A DNA stretch of 55,119 bases from UBA10183 sp041653835 (GTDB taxonomy: Bacteria; Omnitrophota; Gorgyraeia; Gorgyraeales; Gorgyraeaceae): NCBI GenBank assembly GCA_041653835.1, contig JBAZEP010000007.1, positions 1-55,119 of the forward strand, read 5' to 3'. Below are positions 24,872 to 34,349 of the stretch, one piece after another; positions within the stretch are counted from its first letter, which is position 1, and every line of letters begins with the position of its first letter. Both the position numbers and the translations under genes were made by a program. The notes under the pieces were generated by a model. The model was not told the origin of the DNA. It made no database searches and saw only the letters and a list, made by a program, of their open reading frames with translations.

Positions 24872-26032
24872 CTATGATTCAAACTTGGATAACACTAATC
24901 CCATCCTGGCATCCCAGCTATTTTTAGAAGCGATATCCTTGCGCCTTTTTATAGGATCGGCCTCGCTCTTAGATTCTAACGCTTTTTTTATGCACCTTAT
25001 AAAATCTTCTTTGTCCTTAGCTACAAAAATATCATCAATACCCCTGACCTCTTCGGAAAAATCAGTAGAGACGACTGGTTTACCCAAAGCAAGGTATTCA
25101 TATAATTTCAAAGGAGATACGTTTTCCATGAACTTATTCTTTTGATAAGGTATAAGACAAACATCAAAGAAGCGGACATAAGACGGGATATCTAGATGGG
25201 TTTTTGGCCCTAAAAAATGCACATTACGTATTTTCTGTAATTTACTGAAACTTCTCGATCCTCTCAATATCGGACCTATCAACACCAGCGACCAGTCTGG
25301 TTTTTCCAGGCTCATGTGTTCCAAGATATCTATATCCAGCACCCTGTCGTCTAGGTATCCTACTAACCCGATGATAGGCTTTTTTATATCCTTTATGTCT
25401 TTTGGTAGTTCTTGTTCCATAGGAATTTTATTAAATAGCTCTATATCTACAGCGCTAGGAAAAAAAACTACATTTTTATTCAACTTGCTATATCTTATAC
25501 ATAAAGTCTTTGTCAAAGCAAACAACAGATCTGAAAGTTTCGCGAGTTCATCTTCCATTCTTATCGTCGTATGCCTGCGTAATAGATTTCTTTTCTCAAT
25601 AGAAAAATCCGCTATGCAATGATATACCAAAAAAATGCCTTTCATGTATTTTACAAGGTCTATGGCTATAGGAGGATAAACCCATGCTATGGAAGGATCA
25701 AATCCTATTTTCTTCATCTCTTTCATCATCGCAGAATATAATAGCGCCTGATTCAGCTTGTTCACGAACCTGAAATAATATCCCCAGGGTAATAAATAAA
25801 AAGGTGGGGTATAGATAAATAGATTCTCATTTAACTTTGATATCTTGCCAAAAGCATTCAGAAGTTTTTTCCAATACCCTCTTTTAAATAAATGCAGAAG
25901 ATTCGACTGATACTCTACATAGAATACCCGGTTATTTGCCGAGAGCCTGCTCATCAGATGCTGCTTGCTCCCCCACGAACAGCCCCAGTCTGAAGTAGAA
26001 ACACATATTATATCTTTTCCTTTTAAAGTCAT
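24872..26032 (-). CDS. GT-B glycosyltransferase (paralogue of the GT in the DUF218 fusion)
   Basis: The 386-residue protein starts with GKDIICVSTSDWGCSWGS, parallel to the start of the fusion protein at 19.8 kb (GQNIICIATIDWDFMW). It shares YHCIADFS, IGLVGYLDD and the donor-binding LKLYEYLALGKPVVS. It lacks the membrane helix and DUF218 domain. It is probably a family 1/4-type transferase acting on lipid-linked glycan. The start overlaps the preceding SPASM gene stop by four bases (ATGA type). Two related transferases in one locus suggest a duplication, or two linkages of similar chemistry. Confidence 0.82.
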   Translation of the reverse strand: MTLKGKDIICVSTSDWGCSWGSKQHLMSRLSANNRVFYVEYQSNLLHLFKRGYWKKLLNAFGKISKLNENLFIYTPPFYLLPWGYYFRFVNKLNQALLYSAMMKEMKKIGFDPSIAWVYPPIAIDLVKYMKGIFLVYHCIADFSIEKRNLLRRHTTIRMEDELAKLSDLLFALTKTLCIRYSKLNKNVVFFPSAVDIELFNKIPMEQELPKDIKDIKKPIIGLVGYLDDRVLDIDILEHMSLEKPDWSLVLIGPILRGSRSFSKLQKIRNVHFLGPKTHLDIPSYVRFFDVCLIPYQKNKFMENVSPLKLYEYLALGKPVVSTDFSEEVRGIDDIFVAKDKEDFIRCIKKALESKSEADPIKRRKDIASKNSWDARMGLVLSKFES

Positions 26033-27024
26033 TTTATCCTTATAGACTTATTAAAATCTTCTGTAAAATTACATTCCTTGCACATATCAAGAACCCTTCC
26101 GAAAACTTTTTTTCGATAATCAGCATATTCTCTTGAACGCCATATCTGGCGCAATGGCGTATTCAGGATGTTTCCTACAACGTGCCTGCCATTGAAATCC
26201 AGGCAGCACAATATAACATCTCCATTGTAAAGCACTACCATATCATTGAGAGGGAATATGCAGGGATTATCTCCTTTCTGTCTTTTGAAAGTGTCGCTAG
26301 TTGCATACCTTGAATGTTTTATATCGATAGGTAATAATTTGGCAGCTAATCGTTCTTTTTCTTTTTCAGGAAGCCAGAATCCTATATTCAGGTTCAGGCT
26401 CTTAAATACGACTTTATCTACGCTCAGATCCATTGCCAGGCGCTTGATCGTATCTAGCTGGGATTCATTGCTTTTCATTACTATCGTCTGAAGGGTGATT
26501 TTAGGGAATAGCCTATTCTCTGCGCGCTTCCTGTCGCATAATTTTTTTATCCCTCCATATATTTTTTTAAAATCAGCTCCTTCCCGAAAACTTGATAACG
26601 CTTCTTGGTCTGAGCCATCCAAAGAAATGGTTATATATTTAAGTCCGCTTTCGATTATCTCATCTATGTGATGCTCCAACTCCATGCCATTTGTATCAAA
26701 GCCTGTTGGTATTCCCTTGGCTGAAGCCAAGGAGATCATCTTGAATAGCTGCTTATTAAGAAGAGGTTCTCCTGAATAACCAAGATCGAGTTTATCTATT
26801 TTCCAATCAAGCTGCTCTATCAATGCTTGGAACGTCTCCATAGCCATGAACCCAGTAGGCCTCTTCATAGCATTAGCCGTAGGGCAAGTAGGGCAGTTAA
26901 GCATACAAATATTCCCAGTCTCCACTACCACGATTCTAGGAAGACGCATCTTTGCTAAAAATCCCATCCTGTACATTGCGTGCCGTAACATAGGGCCTGC
27001 GCATCTTTTTAATGACAATTCCAT
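26029..27024 (-). CDS. Radical SAM/SPASM-domain protein (1)
   Basis: The 331-residue protein has the radical SAM motif CMLNCPTC (Cys40, 44, 47) and a C-terminal SPASM region (CCLDFNGRHVVGN, IWRSREYADYRKKVF, CKECNF) able to bind an auxiliary iron-sulfur cluster. SPASM proteins include peptide maturases and dehydrogenases, and also a set commonly found in polysaccharide clusters with no assigned reaction. The start overlaps the next B12-type radical SAM gene by 16 bases. Sugar oxidation or epimerisation is possible, but I cannot assign it. Confidence 0.83.
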   Translation of the reverse strand: MELSLKRCAGPMLRHAMYRMGFLAKMRLPRIVVVETGNICMLNCPTCPTANAMKRPTGFMAMETFQALIEQLDWKIDKLDLGYSGEPLLNKQLFKMISLASAKGIPTGFDTNGMELEHHIDEIIESGLKYITISLDGSDQEALSSFREGADFKKIYGGIKKLCDRKRAENRLFPKITLQTIVMKSNESQLDTIKRLAMDLSVDKVVFKSLNLNIGFWLPEKEKERLAAKLLPIDIKHSRYATSDTFKRQKGDNPCIFPLNDMVVLYNGDVILCCLDFNGRHVVGNILNTPLRQIWRSREYADYRKKVFGRVLDMCKECNFTEDFNKSIRIK

Positions 27025-28520
27025 CCTAGTGTGGTCCTTTTTATGGCATATCTTGCGAGCCTATTAATGAATCCAAGAGGATGCTTTGACATATATGAAT
27101 AGCGTAACGAGAGTTTTTTAAATATCGAACTCTGGGCCTTATTGTAATCATCTACGTACTTTGACATATCCTTTAGCTGTTTCTTAAAATCCTCCGTATC
27201 CATTGCATTCGCAAAATTATGACTTCCTCCTTTTGTCTCTACTACATCCCAATCCACGTTTTTAAGAAGTCCTAGCTCTTCACAACGCTCGTAAAGCTGG
27301 GTCCCTGGATAGGGCGCAAAGACATTAAGGAATAATCTGGAAGGCTTTATTTTTTTCATAAAAGAAAAAGTTTCTATCATGTCCGCTTTTGTCTCGTCTG
27401 GGAATCCTACTATAAAATACGCTTTCCACGGCATCTTTGCTTTTTTTAGAAGGTCTTGAGCTTCCAGTACTTTATCCAGCGATATGTTTTTATCTATCTG
27501 GTCCAGAGTTTTTTTACTGCCTGATTCTATGCCTAAAAATACTGTAAAGCACCCTGCTTGTTTCATTTTTTTAAGCGCTTCGCTAGACAAAAGATCTACC
27601 CTGGTAGCGCAGCTCCAGAGAAACGGACTTTTCTTGCTTATCAGTATATCGCAAAACCTGTAAAAATAATCTTTGTTCAATGTAAACGTATCATCCCATA
27701 TATGGAACTCCCTGCTTCCATAATTTTTCTGTATATGTTCCATTTCCGCTGCAACATTATCTGGACTACGGAAACGGATTGTCTTTCCCCAGACATTTTT
27801 AACGCTACAGAACTTGCAATTGAACGGACAGCCTCTGGAGCCTATCAGGTCTGTCATGAATGTAGAAAACACAGCTTTCTGATAATTATGCACATTAAGC
27901 AGTCCACCCCTATCTGGAAAAGGCAACGTATCTATATTTTCTATCATAGGAGCTTTGTCATTAAATATAAATTCGTTTCCTTTCTTAGTTACGATGCTTC
28001 CTATATCCTTGAATGCTTTTTCACCTTTCAGAAAATCCATAAGGCCTTTCAGGGGTATCTCCCCTTCGCCTGTGATCACGAAATCAATGTTTTCCGTAAA
28101 ACAAGATATAGGATCCACTGATGCATGCGGCCCGCCTATCACGACTTTTATATCCTTATCAATGGCTTTTACCAACTCGGCTATCCTTTTTGTCACGCCC
28201 AATGCAACGGTCACTGTCCCAATGCCAACGACAGCTGGTTTTTCAGTAGCTATAACATGCCCGATCTCTTTCCATATTGGGTCATCATAATCATATATTC
28301 TTTTCTTCACTTGCTGCGATAAGGTCAAATTCGCAAGCTGACCCCCATAGCTTGCTTCTTTAGCCTTTTCATCCGGAGCAGGTATCTCTGCATTATATAT
28401 CACTGCCTGGTGCCCAACTTGTTTAGCCATAGCGGACAGATAGCCCAGGCCCAGGGGAAAATATATATTTTCGATATTCTTGAACCTTATATAGGGCGGA
28501 TTTATGAATAATATTTTCAT
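27009..28520 (-). CDS. B12-binding-domain radical SAM protein (3)
   Basis: The 503-residue protein starts MKILFINPPYIRFKNIENIYFPLGLGYLSA, has VVIGGPHASVDP and VITGEGEIP in the cobalamin-binding-like domain, and the cluster motif CPFNCKFC at Cys231, 235, 238. GIESGSKKTLDQID and YFIVGFPDETKADM are barrel strands typical of the class. The DxHxxG motif is not seen. The gene lies between the SGNH gene and a SPASM gene with overlapping or near-touching ends, so it is part of the same transcript. Reaction unknown. Confidence 0.85.
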   Translation of the reverse strand: MKILFINPPYIRFKNIENIYFPLGLGYLSAMAKQVGHQAVIYNAEIPAPDEKAKEASYGGQLANLTLSQQVKKRIYDYDDPIWKEIGHVIATEKPAVVGIGTVTVALGVTKRIAELVKAIDKDIKVVIGGPHASVDPISCFTENIDFVITGEGEIPLKGLMDFLKGEKAFKDIGSIVTKKGNEFIFNDKAPMIENIDTLPFPDRGGLLNVHNYQKAVFSTFMTDLIGSRGCPFNCKFCSVKNVWGKTIRFRSPDNVAAEMEHIQKNYGSREFHIWDDTFTLNKDYFYRFCDILISKKSPFLWSCATRVDLLSSEALKKMKQAGCFTVFLGIESGSKKTLDQIDKNISLDKVLEAQDLLKKAKMPWKAYFIVGFPDETKADMIETFSFMKKIKPSRLFLNVFAPYPGTQLYERCEELGLLKNVDWDVVETKGGSHNFANAMDTEDFKKQLKDMSKYVDDYNKAQSSIFKKLSLRYSYMSKHPLGFINRLARYAIKRTTLGWNCH

Positions 28521-28530
28521 ACGATGATAA

Positions 28531-29697
28531 TTATTTTTTTATTTTTACAGCTGAGTTCTTTGGCAATGCTATTATATTTCTTAAGCTCTTTTCTATTACA
28601 CTAGCCGCAAATATAGACCCTTTGTTGTTAAAATGCCCGCAATCGTATATATAATCCTTTGATTTCGGGATAGCCTTATCCAGATCTATGACTAATATGC
28701 GGTTCTTAACTCCGACATCCCTTATTTCCTGGTTGAGCATATCATAAATCTCTTTTAGCGCTTTATAGTCCACTCCTTGGCCTTCTAGTTTTTTTAACCC
28801 TTCTGTTACTACTATGTCTGGATCATCTGTCAATGCATTCTGCTGCGTCATCAATACAGGGGTGATATTCCTCGCCTCGCATATATTGATAAATGTCTGA
28901 AGGTTCATCCTGAACTCGCCCAGAATATGTTCTTTATCTATATTTATTTTTCGTTTTCTATTGAACTGGAACTCGTCATTCTCTACCCTTGAAGTGATAT
29001 TAAAATTAAATATCCCATTCAATTTATAATATAAATGCGGTATAGTAGAATCTTTTATCTTTCTTAAGATATCCGAGGGCCTGGCTTTATATATCGTGGA
29101 TCTATAAACATTGTCATTCCAATATGTCCCCTCATGTAGCAACACGCTTAGATCATTAAAAATATGCATCATCACTACTATGTCTGGTTTAAGCAGGATC
29201 ACTTTGTTCAATAGTATATTCAAAGAGTGCAGCGAATTATTTCCAAATACCCCTGAATTATAAGAATTGGTCTTTAAGCCTATATTTTTCTCTATCGATC
29301 TACCTGCTAAATACGGGAATCTGTTCTCCTCGTCTACCCTCAGGCACTCAGTAGTAGAACCTCCAAGAAAAACTATGGCAAGATCAGGTTTATCATGGAT
29401 CTTTGATGGCATGATAAATCCATTCTCGTCTGTCCGGAAAGAATAATCCTTTGGCTTTGGCTTCAGTTGATCTACGTTATCATAATCAATATCATGAAAA
29501 ACTCCTGACAGTAATGGCTTGTGTTCCCTAAGCCTTATATATCTATCAGTAGAAAAATCTATTATGGTTTTTTCATACGACAGTATGCTCTCTGCCATGC
29601 AGACAACTATAAGCATAAATATCGAACAAACAAAGAACAGTGTTATTACAGGGTGCTGTTCGAACCAACTTTTACTATTTTTAGGTTCACTTTGCAT
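28531..29697 (-). CDS. Membrane-anchored SGNH/GDSL-family hydrolase or acyltransferase
   Basis: The 388-residue protein has one N-terminal transmembrane helix (about residues 17-39) and then an SGNH fold. Block I is FLGGSTTE with Ser114 as nucleophile; block II Gly is in NSGVFGNNSL; block III Asn is in HIFNDLS; block V Asp and His are in DCGHFNNKG. The catalytic residues appear intact and would face the periplasm. Such proteins in glycan loci add or remove O-acetyl groups, often with a partner membrane acyltransferase, which I do not see here. O-acetyl esterase is the simplest reading. Confidence 0.75.
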   Translation of the reverse strand: MQSEPKNSKSWFEQHPVITLFFVCSIFMLIVVCMAESILSYEKTIIDFSTDRYIRLREHKPLLSGVFHDIDYDNVDQLKPKPKDYSFRTDENGFIMPSKIHDKPDLAIVFLGGSTTECLRVDEENRFPYLAGRSIEKNIGLKTNSYNSGVFGNNSLHSLNILLNKVILLKPDIVVMMHIFNDLSVLLHEGTYWNDNVYRSTIYKARPSDILRKIKDSTIPHLYYKLNGIFNFNITSRVENDEFQFNRKRKINIDKEHILGEFRMNLQTFINICEARNITPVLMTQQNALTDDPDIVVTEGLKKLEGQGVDYKALKEIYDMLNQEIRDVGVKNRILVIDLDKAIPKSKDYIYDCGHFNNKGSIFAASVIEKSLRNIIALPKNSAVKIKK

Positions 29698-30400
29698 GTT
29701 TCTTCTCCGCTATTAAGCAACAGATCATCAAATATTCATCCTGATATCCTCTGGTGCGGCTAAGTAAACAAAATACGAGGCCCAGCATGTGGACTAACAT
29801 ATCCAAGGTCCTGAGGCTCCCTTTAAATCTAGGTTTTTGGATAATAGTAGCCAAGGTGCTCCAAATATTCCCAAGAGTCTCGCAGCGTATTATATTGAAA
29901 TCCTTAAAACTCTCGGACAATGCTGAAGGAGAAAATCTGTAGAGATCATCTGGAAAAGGATGAAAATAATAAGTGAATGGGACTGTCAAAAATATCTTAC
30001 CTCCAGGCTTTAGCACCCTTTTGATCTCGCGTATTGCTTTACCCGGGTCAATTACGTGCTCTAAGACGTTCAAGCAAACAATACCGTCCACGGAATTATC
30101 TTCAAGATGCATATTCAATACATCTAAATACATCATATCCGGATCATCTTTTGACAGATTACTTAAAATATACTCACTAGCAGAAACAGCAAATCTCTTA
30201 TATCTATTATTTTTGCTAGCTCCAAGCTCGATGACCTTGCCTTTCAATAAGGGCATGAAATCCTTGATAAACCCTTCCTCCATTATCCTGATCGGTGTTT
30301 TTATCCCGAATAAGTAATCCCTGACCGATCTAAAACTCATCGGCAACTTACGATTAGTCAGGCATAAGCCTTTTTCTTTGTAATATTTATTTAGGTCCAT
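29687..30400 (-). CDS. Class I SAM-dependent methyltransferase
   Basis: The ~237-residue protein has a modified motif I (KVIELGASKNNRYKRFA), then DGIVCLNVLEHVIDPGKAI and LKPGGKIFLTVPFTYYFHPFPDDLYRFS. The last segment is typical of methyltransferases found in O-antigen and capsule clusters. The start is placed at ATG 30400 rather than an upstream TTG. It overlaps the ends of both neighbouring genes slightly. Acceptor unknown; probably a glycan or its lipid carrier. Confidence 0.75.
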   Translation of the reverse strand: MDLNKYYKEKGLCLTNRKLPMSFRSVRDYLFGIKTPIRIMEEGFIKDFMPLLKGKVIELGASKNNRYKRFAVSASEYILSNLSKDDPDMMYLDVLNMHLEDNSVDGIVCLNVLEHVIDPGKAIREIKRVLKPGGKIFLTVPFTYYFHPFPDDLYRFSPSALSESFKDFNIIRCETLGNIWSTLATIIQKPRFKGSLRTLDMLVHMLGLVFCLLSRTRGYQDEYLMICCLIAEKKHAK

Positions 30401-31832
30401 TGCCAAGCCTTGCTTTTTTATGAAATAATTCTTTTATAAAATGAATTAATATTTTTATATCACCCATGTTCCTTGCGCAGAAAATTTTCTTTAAACCTTT
30501 GAAAAGCAGCCCCAATAAACTGTTTTGCCGCCTTGCGACATAGAATTTTATATCCGCATGGGACATAAGGCCATTGCTATACATAGGCAATGACGGATTA
30601 GAGCCTAATAGTTCCGCGTCTTTGAACTCATAGGGGCTATTCCATGAAAAATCCTTGGGCATTATACCTCTTTCTTTAGCGAGGTATTCAAACTTAGTCA
30701 TAGGGTATATCCTGGTGAAGCTATAAAAAGCGACCACTTTTTTCTTTTTTAATCTATCTATAAGATCAAAGGTCAATTTCAGGTCATCTTCTGTCTCCTC
30801 TGGAAGGCTTACCATGAAAGTGCATTTTACTACCATTCCCTCGTTAAGCGCCACATTAGTAGCCTCGAGCAGGTTCAAAGACAACGTTTTGTTCATGGCA
30901 CGTAATACCTTTTCGCTTCCAGATTCAGCGCCGATGCCTATTGAAACGCATCCAGCCTTACGCATTAATTTTATATTTTCTGCATTTATAGTATTTACAG
31001 GAGCTCTAGCAAACCATTTTATGTCCAATCCTCTTTTGATGATCAAAGAACAAATATCCCTTAAATGCGCTTCATCTATAGTGAAAGAATCATCCCAAAA
31101 ATTAAATCCATCTATTTTATATTTATTAACAATATATTCCATTTCCGCCACGACATTTTCAGGAGAACGCTTTCTGACCTTGCGCAGGCCAAGCGCCCCG
31201 TTAGCGCAAAAATAACAATCATAGGGACAACCTCGTAAACTTATTATACCTGCAGCCCGCGTCTTATACTCTCCTTCAACAGTCACTATATACTTGTCCA
31301 TATCTACAAGATGCCTGGCTGGTAAAGGCAAAGTATTTAGGTCGCTAATGAATGGCCTGTCAGGAGTTTCTATTATACTCCCTTCCTTGCTTCTATAGAT
31401 AATACCCTGGATCTTGCCCAGATCATCTGTTTTGGAGTATGCTTCTAGAAACTCGGGCGTCGTGATCTCTCCCTCGCCTTTTACAATAATATCCACATCC
31501 ACTATTTTATCTATCGCGTCTCTGGACGTTAGAGTGGCATGCGGGCCGCCCCAGATGGTAAGGACACTTGGCAACGCTTCCTTTATCATTTTGAAGAGCT
31601 CTATCACTATAAATCTATTTTCCGTAGTTCCTGTAATACCAACCGCATCAGGCTTAATACTGATGATATTCCTTAAAACACCTTTATTATCAAGTTCTTC
31701 GTTTTGTGAATCTATAACTATCACTTCATGCCCTGCGGCCTCTAAGGTAGAAGCAACATATAAAAGCCCTAAAGGCGCGGTATGCATCTTTTTTAAATAA
31801 TTATCACGAGCAGACACTAATACGATCTTCAT
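30387..31832 (-). CDS. B12-binding-domain radical SAM protein (4)
   Basis: The 481-residue protein begins MKIVLVSARDNYLKK. The cobalamin-binding-like domain carries VIVIDSQNEEL, TIWGGPHATLTS and IVKGEGEITT, and the radical SAM motif is CPYDCYFC (Cys202, 206, 209). IGIGAESGSEKVLRAM and FMVSLPEETEDDL follow. The start is ATG 31832 because AGGAGA lies five bases before it; it overlaps the flippase gene end by 29 bases. It is divergent from the other three copies, so the set is not a recent tandem duplication. Confidence 0.85.
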   Translation of the reverse strand: MKIVLVSARDNYLKKMHTAPLGLLYVASTLEAAGHEVIVIDSQNEELDNKGVLRNIISIKPDAVGITGTTENRFIVIELFKMIKEALPSVLTIWGGPHATLTSRDAIDKIVDVDIIVKGEGEITTPEFLEAYSKTDDLGKIQGIIYRSKEGSIIETPDRPFISDLNTLPLPARHLVDMDKYIVTVEGEYKTRAAGIISLRGCPYDCYFCANGALGLRKVRKRSPENVVAEMEYIVNKYKIDGFNFWDDSFTIDEAHLRDICSLIIKRGLDIKWFARAPVNTINAENIKLMRKAGCVSIGIGAESGSEKVLRAMNKTLSLNLLEATNVALNEGMVVKCTFMVSLPEETEDDLKLTFDLIDRLKKKKVVAFYSFTRIYPMTKFEYLAKERGIMPKDFSWNSPYEFKDAELLGSNPSLPMYSNGLMSHADIKFYVARRQNSLLGLLFKGLKKIFCARNMGDIKILIHFIKELFHKKARLGNGPK

Positions 31833-33111
31833 CTTTCTCCTTACGAATAAAATTATGAACAATTATTATTAAAATAGTATTAAATATACAAAAATTTAAT
31901 AAAACAGCTATAGAAGCACCTATATATCCATACCTTGGTATTAAAAAAAAACAAGCAAATGCAATAAATACCGCACTAAAAAAACCTAACGCTGCGGATA
32001 TATTTGGATACCCTATCCCTAATATAAACGATCTTGCCCAAAAAACAAAGCTTGCATACACTCCTCCACCTATTAGTATATAAATCGCGAAACGCGCTGG
32101 CTCGTATTCTTTACCATAAAAAGCCATGATAAGGGGTTTGGCAAACAGAACGATGCCAGTTGCCGCAACAACCGCAAACGTCCCAATAAATACAGAGCTC
32201 TTAATCAAAAGATTTTTTATTTCCGTTTTTTTCTTCTGATTCCACAACTCCGCAATCCTGGGGTAAATATTGACTACAAGCGGTTCATATATAACCGTTA
32301 GAATCCCGACTATAGTAAGCGCAATTTTGTAGTAACCTACTTCCGCAAGCGGCCTAAAATATCCCAGCAACAATATGTCAAGCCTGCTATTTAATGCCTT
32401 GAACGTGGTTGAAAGATACACATGTAAATTAAAGTATAAAAATGCTTTAATGGGTTCAAAAGATTTTACGATTCTGATTCCAGAAAGCCTCTTATGAATC
32501 AATTTGATTGCTAAAACCATATATAAAATCGACGACATAGCAGTGACACCAATAAAGACAAATAACACATTTTTTAATCCGGCTGAAATAAAAAAAAGTA
32601 TCCCTAATAACTTCATAAGCTTTGAAAAAACCATCAAAAAACCAAAGTAATTGAACTTTTTAAATACTTGAAACACAGCGTTTGAGGTAGATTGAACGGA
32701 ATCGCAAAGCGGTAATAGCGCGTAAATCTTAAGAAAATACTCAATGCGCGTATCATGAAAAATCTTTTCTCCTATTAGTCCGGCTGTAAAAAATAATATT
32801 GCCGAGATTATAGTACCGAGTATAAAATCCAATAAATAACTCGTTTTTATTACTAAAAGAGCTTTGCCTTTCTCTTTATCTATATATTCCGATAAAAATT
32901 TGATCGTAGCTTCGTTAGTGTTTATAGTAAAAGATAATTTTGTAAACTCTATTATGGATATTAGAAGAGCTAGTAATCCATAAGTTTCTGCACCAAGTCC
33001 TCTTGCTAGAACTATTGCCGTTATAAAAGTTAGGCCATAAGAAATATAGCTAGAACTGTAAAGGAAAATCGAGTCTTTTATAAATTTTTGTTTTAGGTAC
33101 TTATAAAACAT
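31804..33111 (-). CDS. Polysaccharide flippase, Wzx/MATE-like (copy 2)
   Basis: The 435-residue protein has about 12-14 hydrophobic helices and the family start DSIFLYSSSYISYGLTFI with ARGLGAETYGLLALLIS. It would translocate a lipid-linked repeat unit. It differs clearly from the flippase at 13.3-14.7 kb in sequence and neighbours (GT4, FkbM methyltransferase, SPASM protein), so the two may serve different glycans. The end of the gene overlaps the start of a B12-type radical SAM gene. Confidence 0.88.
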   Translation of the reverse strand: MFYKYLKQKFIKDSIFLYSSSYISYGLTFITAIVLARGLGAETYGLLALLISIIEFTKLSFTINTNEATIKFLSEYIDKEKGKALLVIKTSYLLDFILGTIISAILFFTAGLIGEKIFHDTRIEYFLKIYALLPLCDSVQSTSNAVFQVFKKFNYFGFLMVFSKLMKLLGILFFISAGLKNVLFVFIGVTAMSSILYMVLAIKLIHKRLSGIRIVKSFEPIKAFLYFNLHVYLSTTFKALNSRLDILLLGYFRPLAEVGYYKIALTIVGILTVIYEPLVVNIYPRIAELWNQKKKTEIKNLLIKSSVFIGTFAVVAATGIVLFAKPLIMAFYGKEYEPARFAIYILIGGGVYASFVFWARSFILGIGYPNISAALGFFSAVFIAFACFFLIPRYGYIGASIAVLLNFCIFNTILIIIVHNFIRKEKDEDRISVCS

Positions 33112-33116
33112 AAGGC

Positions 33117-34313
33117 CTATCTTTCAGCCACGATATCATTTAAAAAATCCTGTATCGTCTCAGCTCTTTTTTCAAAATAAAAAGCCTTTGCAGATTTCAT
33201 TCCATTAAGCCTAATTTTATCCCTGACATCATTATTGTTCAGGATATAACACATCTTATCAGACAAATCCGCCACATCAGACGGAGTGAATAAAATTCCG
33301 TTCCATCCATCCTTTATTTTTTCAGATACACATTCCAAATTGGACGCCACAACAGGAAGGCCACTTTCCATGTATTCGGACAACTTGAGCGGTGAAGAAA
33401 AGTTCCAAAAATCTTTATCGTTATTTGGAGTAGGCAATACTCCTATATCTGATATATATAGATACTTTTTAACTTTAGTAGGCTCTATTGGGCCTGAAAA
33501 GTATATATAACTATCCATGCCAAGGGATACTGCAAGATCCTTACATCTGGTCAGATCACGAGTATCTTCGCCGCCCAATACAACAAGACGAGCGCCAGGC
33601 ATTATTTTATTTAATCTGGAAAAAGCTTTTATCAATGTATCTACGCCCTTGGATGGGTAGAGATGTCCGGCATAAATGATAATTTTTTCATTCTCGCTAA
33701 AAGGCAAACCTAGTTCATTGATAAGGTCTATGCGGCCATTTGGCTGCTTTACAGAAGGATTGACTCCGCTATGAGCTACTTCAATACAAGAAGATTTTAT
33801 CCCGCGCTTTACAAATTCTTTTTTCAGCGCATGTGAAATAGTAACAATCCCATCAAACACGTTCTTATCATACATTTTTTTTATCAGCTTGAAAGTCTTC
33901 TGTTCCAGACAAGCCTGGTGCATCTCGCTTACGATCTTTAGGTTTATCATCTTTTTGATAGAACTTAGAAAGCTCAAATATCTACTGACACCAGTACAAT
34001 ACACGATATCCGCTTTCTTCTTCCCTATCTTCCATAATAAGAAGGCGATAGCTGACAGCGTGAAATAACTATCGCCTATGATATTTTTACTTAAGAAACA
34101 AGGTACATAGAGTAGCTTTATATCCAGATTGTCATGATGGGCTAACCCATAATACTCTAGAACATCCCTGGCTCTCTCATTGCCTTTCCTCTTAAAAAAA
34201 CCATGTACACTTACTCCGTTCGAGGCTAACGCATAGATAGTGTTCATTACTTGTATAGCGCTTGCCATATTATTTGGATAATAATCATTTTTTATATATA
34301 CGAGATCTATCAT
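33117..34313 (-). CDS. Family 4 glycosyltransferase (GT-B)
   Basis: The 398-residue protein has an N-terminal acceptor domain starting MIDLVYIKNDYYPNNMASAI. The donor domain has IIYAGHLYPSKGVDTLIKAF, ARLVVLGGEDTRD and the FSSPLKLSEYMESGLPVVAS segment of GT4 enzymes. It is a soluble cytoplasmic transferase, five bases from the second flippase. Donor sugar unknown. Confidence 0.88.
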   Translation of the reverse strand: MIDLVYIKNDYYPNNMASAIQVMNTIYALASNGVSVHGFFKRKGNERARDVLEYYGLAHHDNLDIKLLYVPCFLSKNIIGDSYFTLSAIAFLLWKIGKKKADIVYCTGVSRYLSFLSSIKKMINLKIVSEMHQACLEQKTFKLIKKMYDKNVFDGIVTISHALKKEFVKRGIKSSCIEVAHSGVNPSVKQPNGRIDLINELGLPFSENEKIIIYAGHLYPSKGVDTLIKAFSRLNKIMPGARLVVLGGEDTRDLTRCKDLAVSLGMDSYIYFSGPIEPTKVKKYLYISDIGVLPTPNNDKDFWNFSSPLKLSEYMESGLPVVASNLECVSEKIKDGWNGILFTPSDVADLSDKMCYILNNNDVRDKIRLNGMKSAKAFYFEKRAETIQDFLNDIVAER

Positions 34314-34349
34314 TTTATTTGTCCAGACTTGTCCTATTTTTCCTATTTT

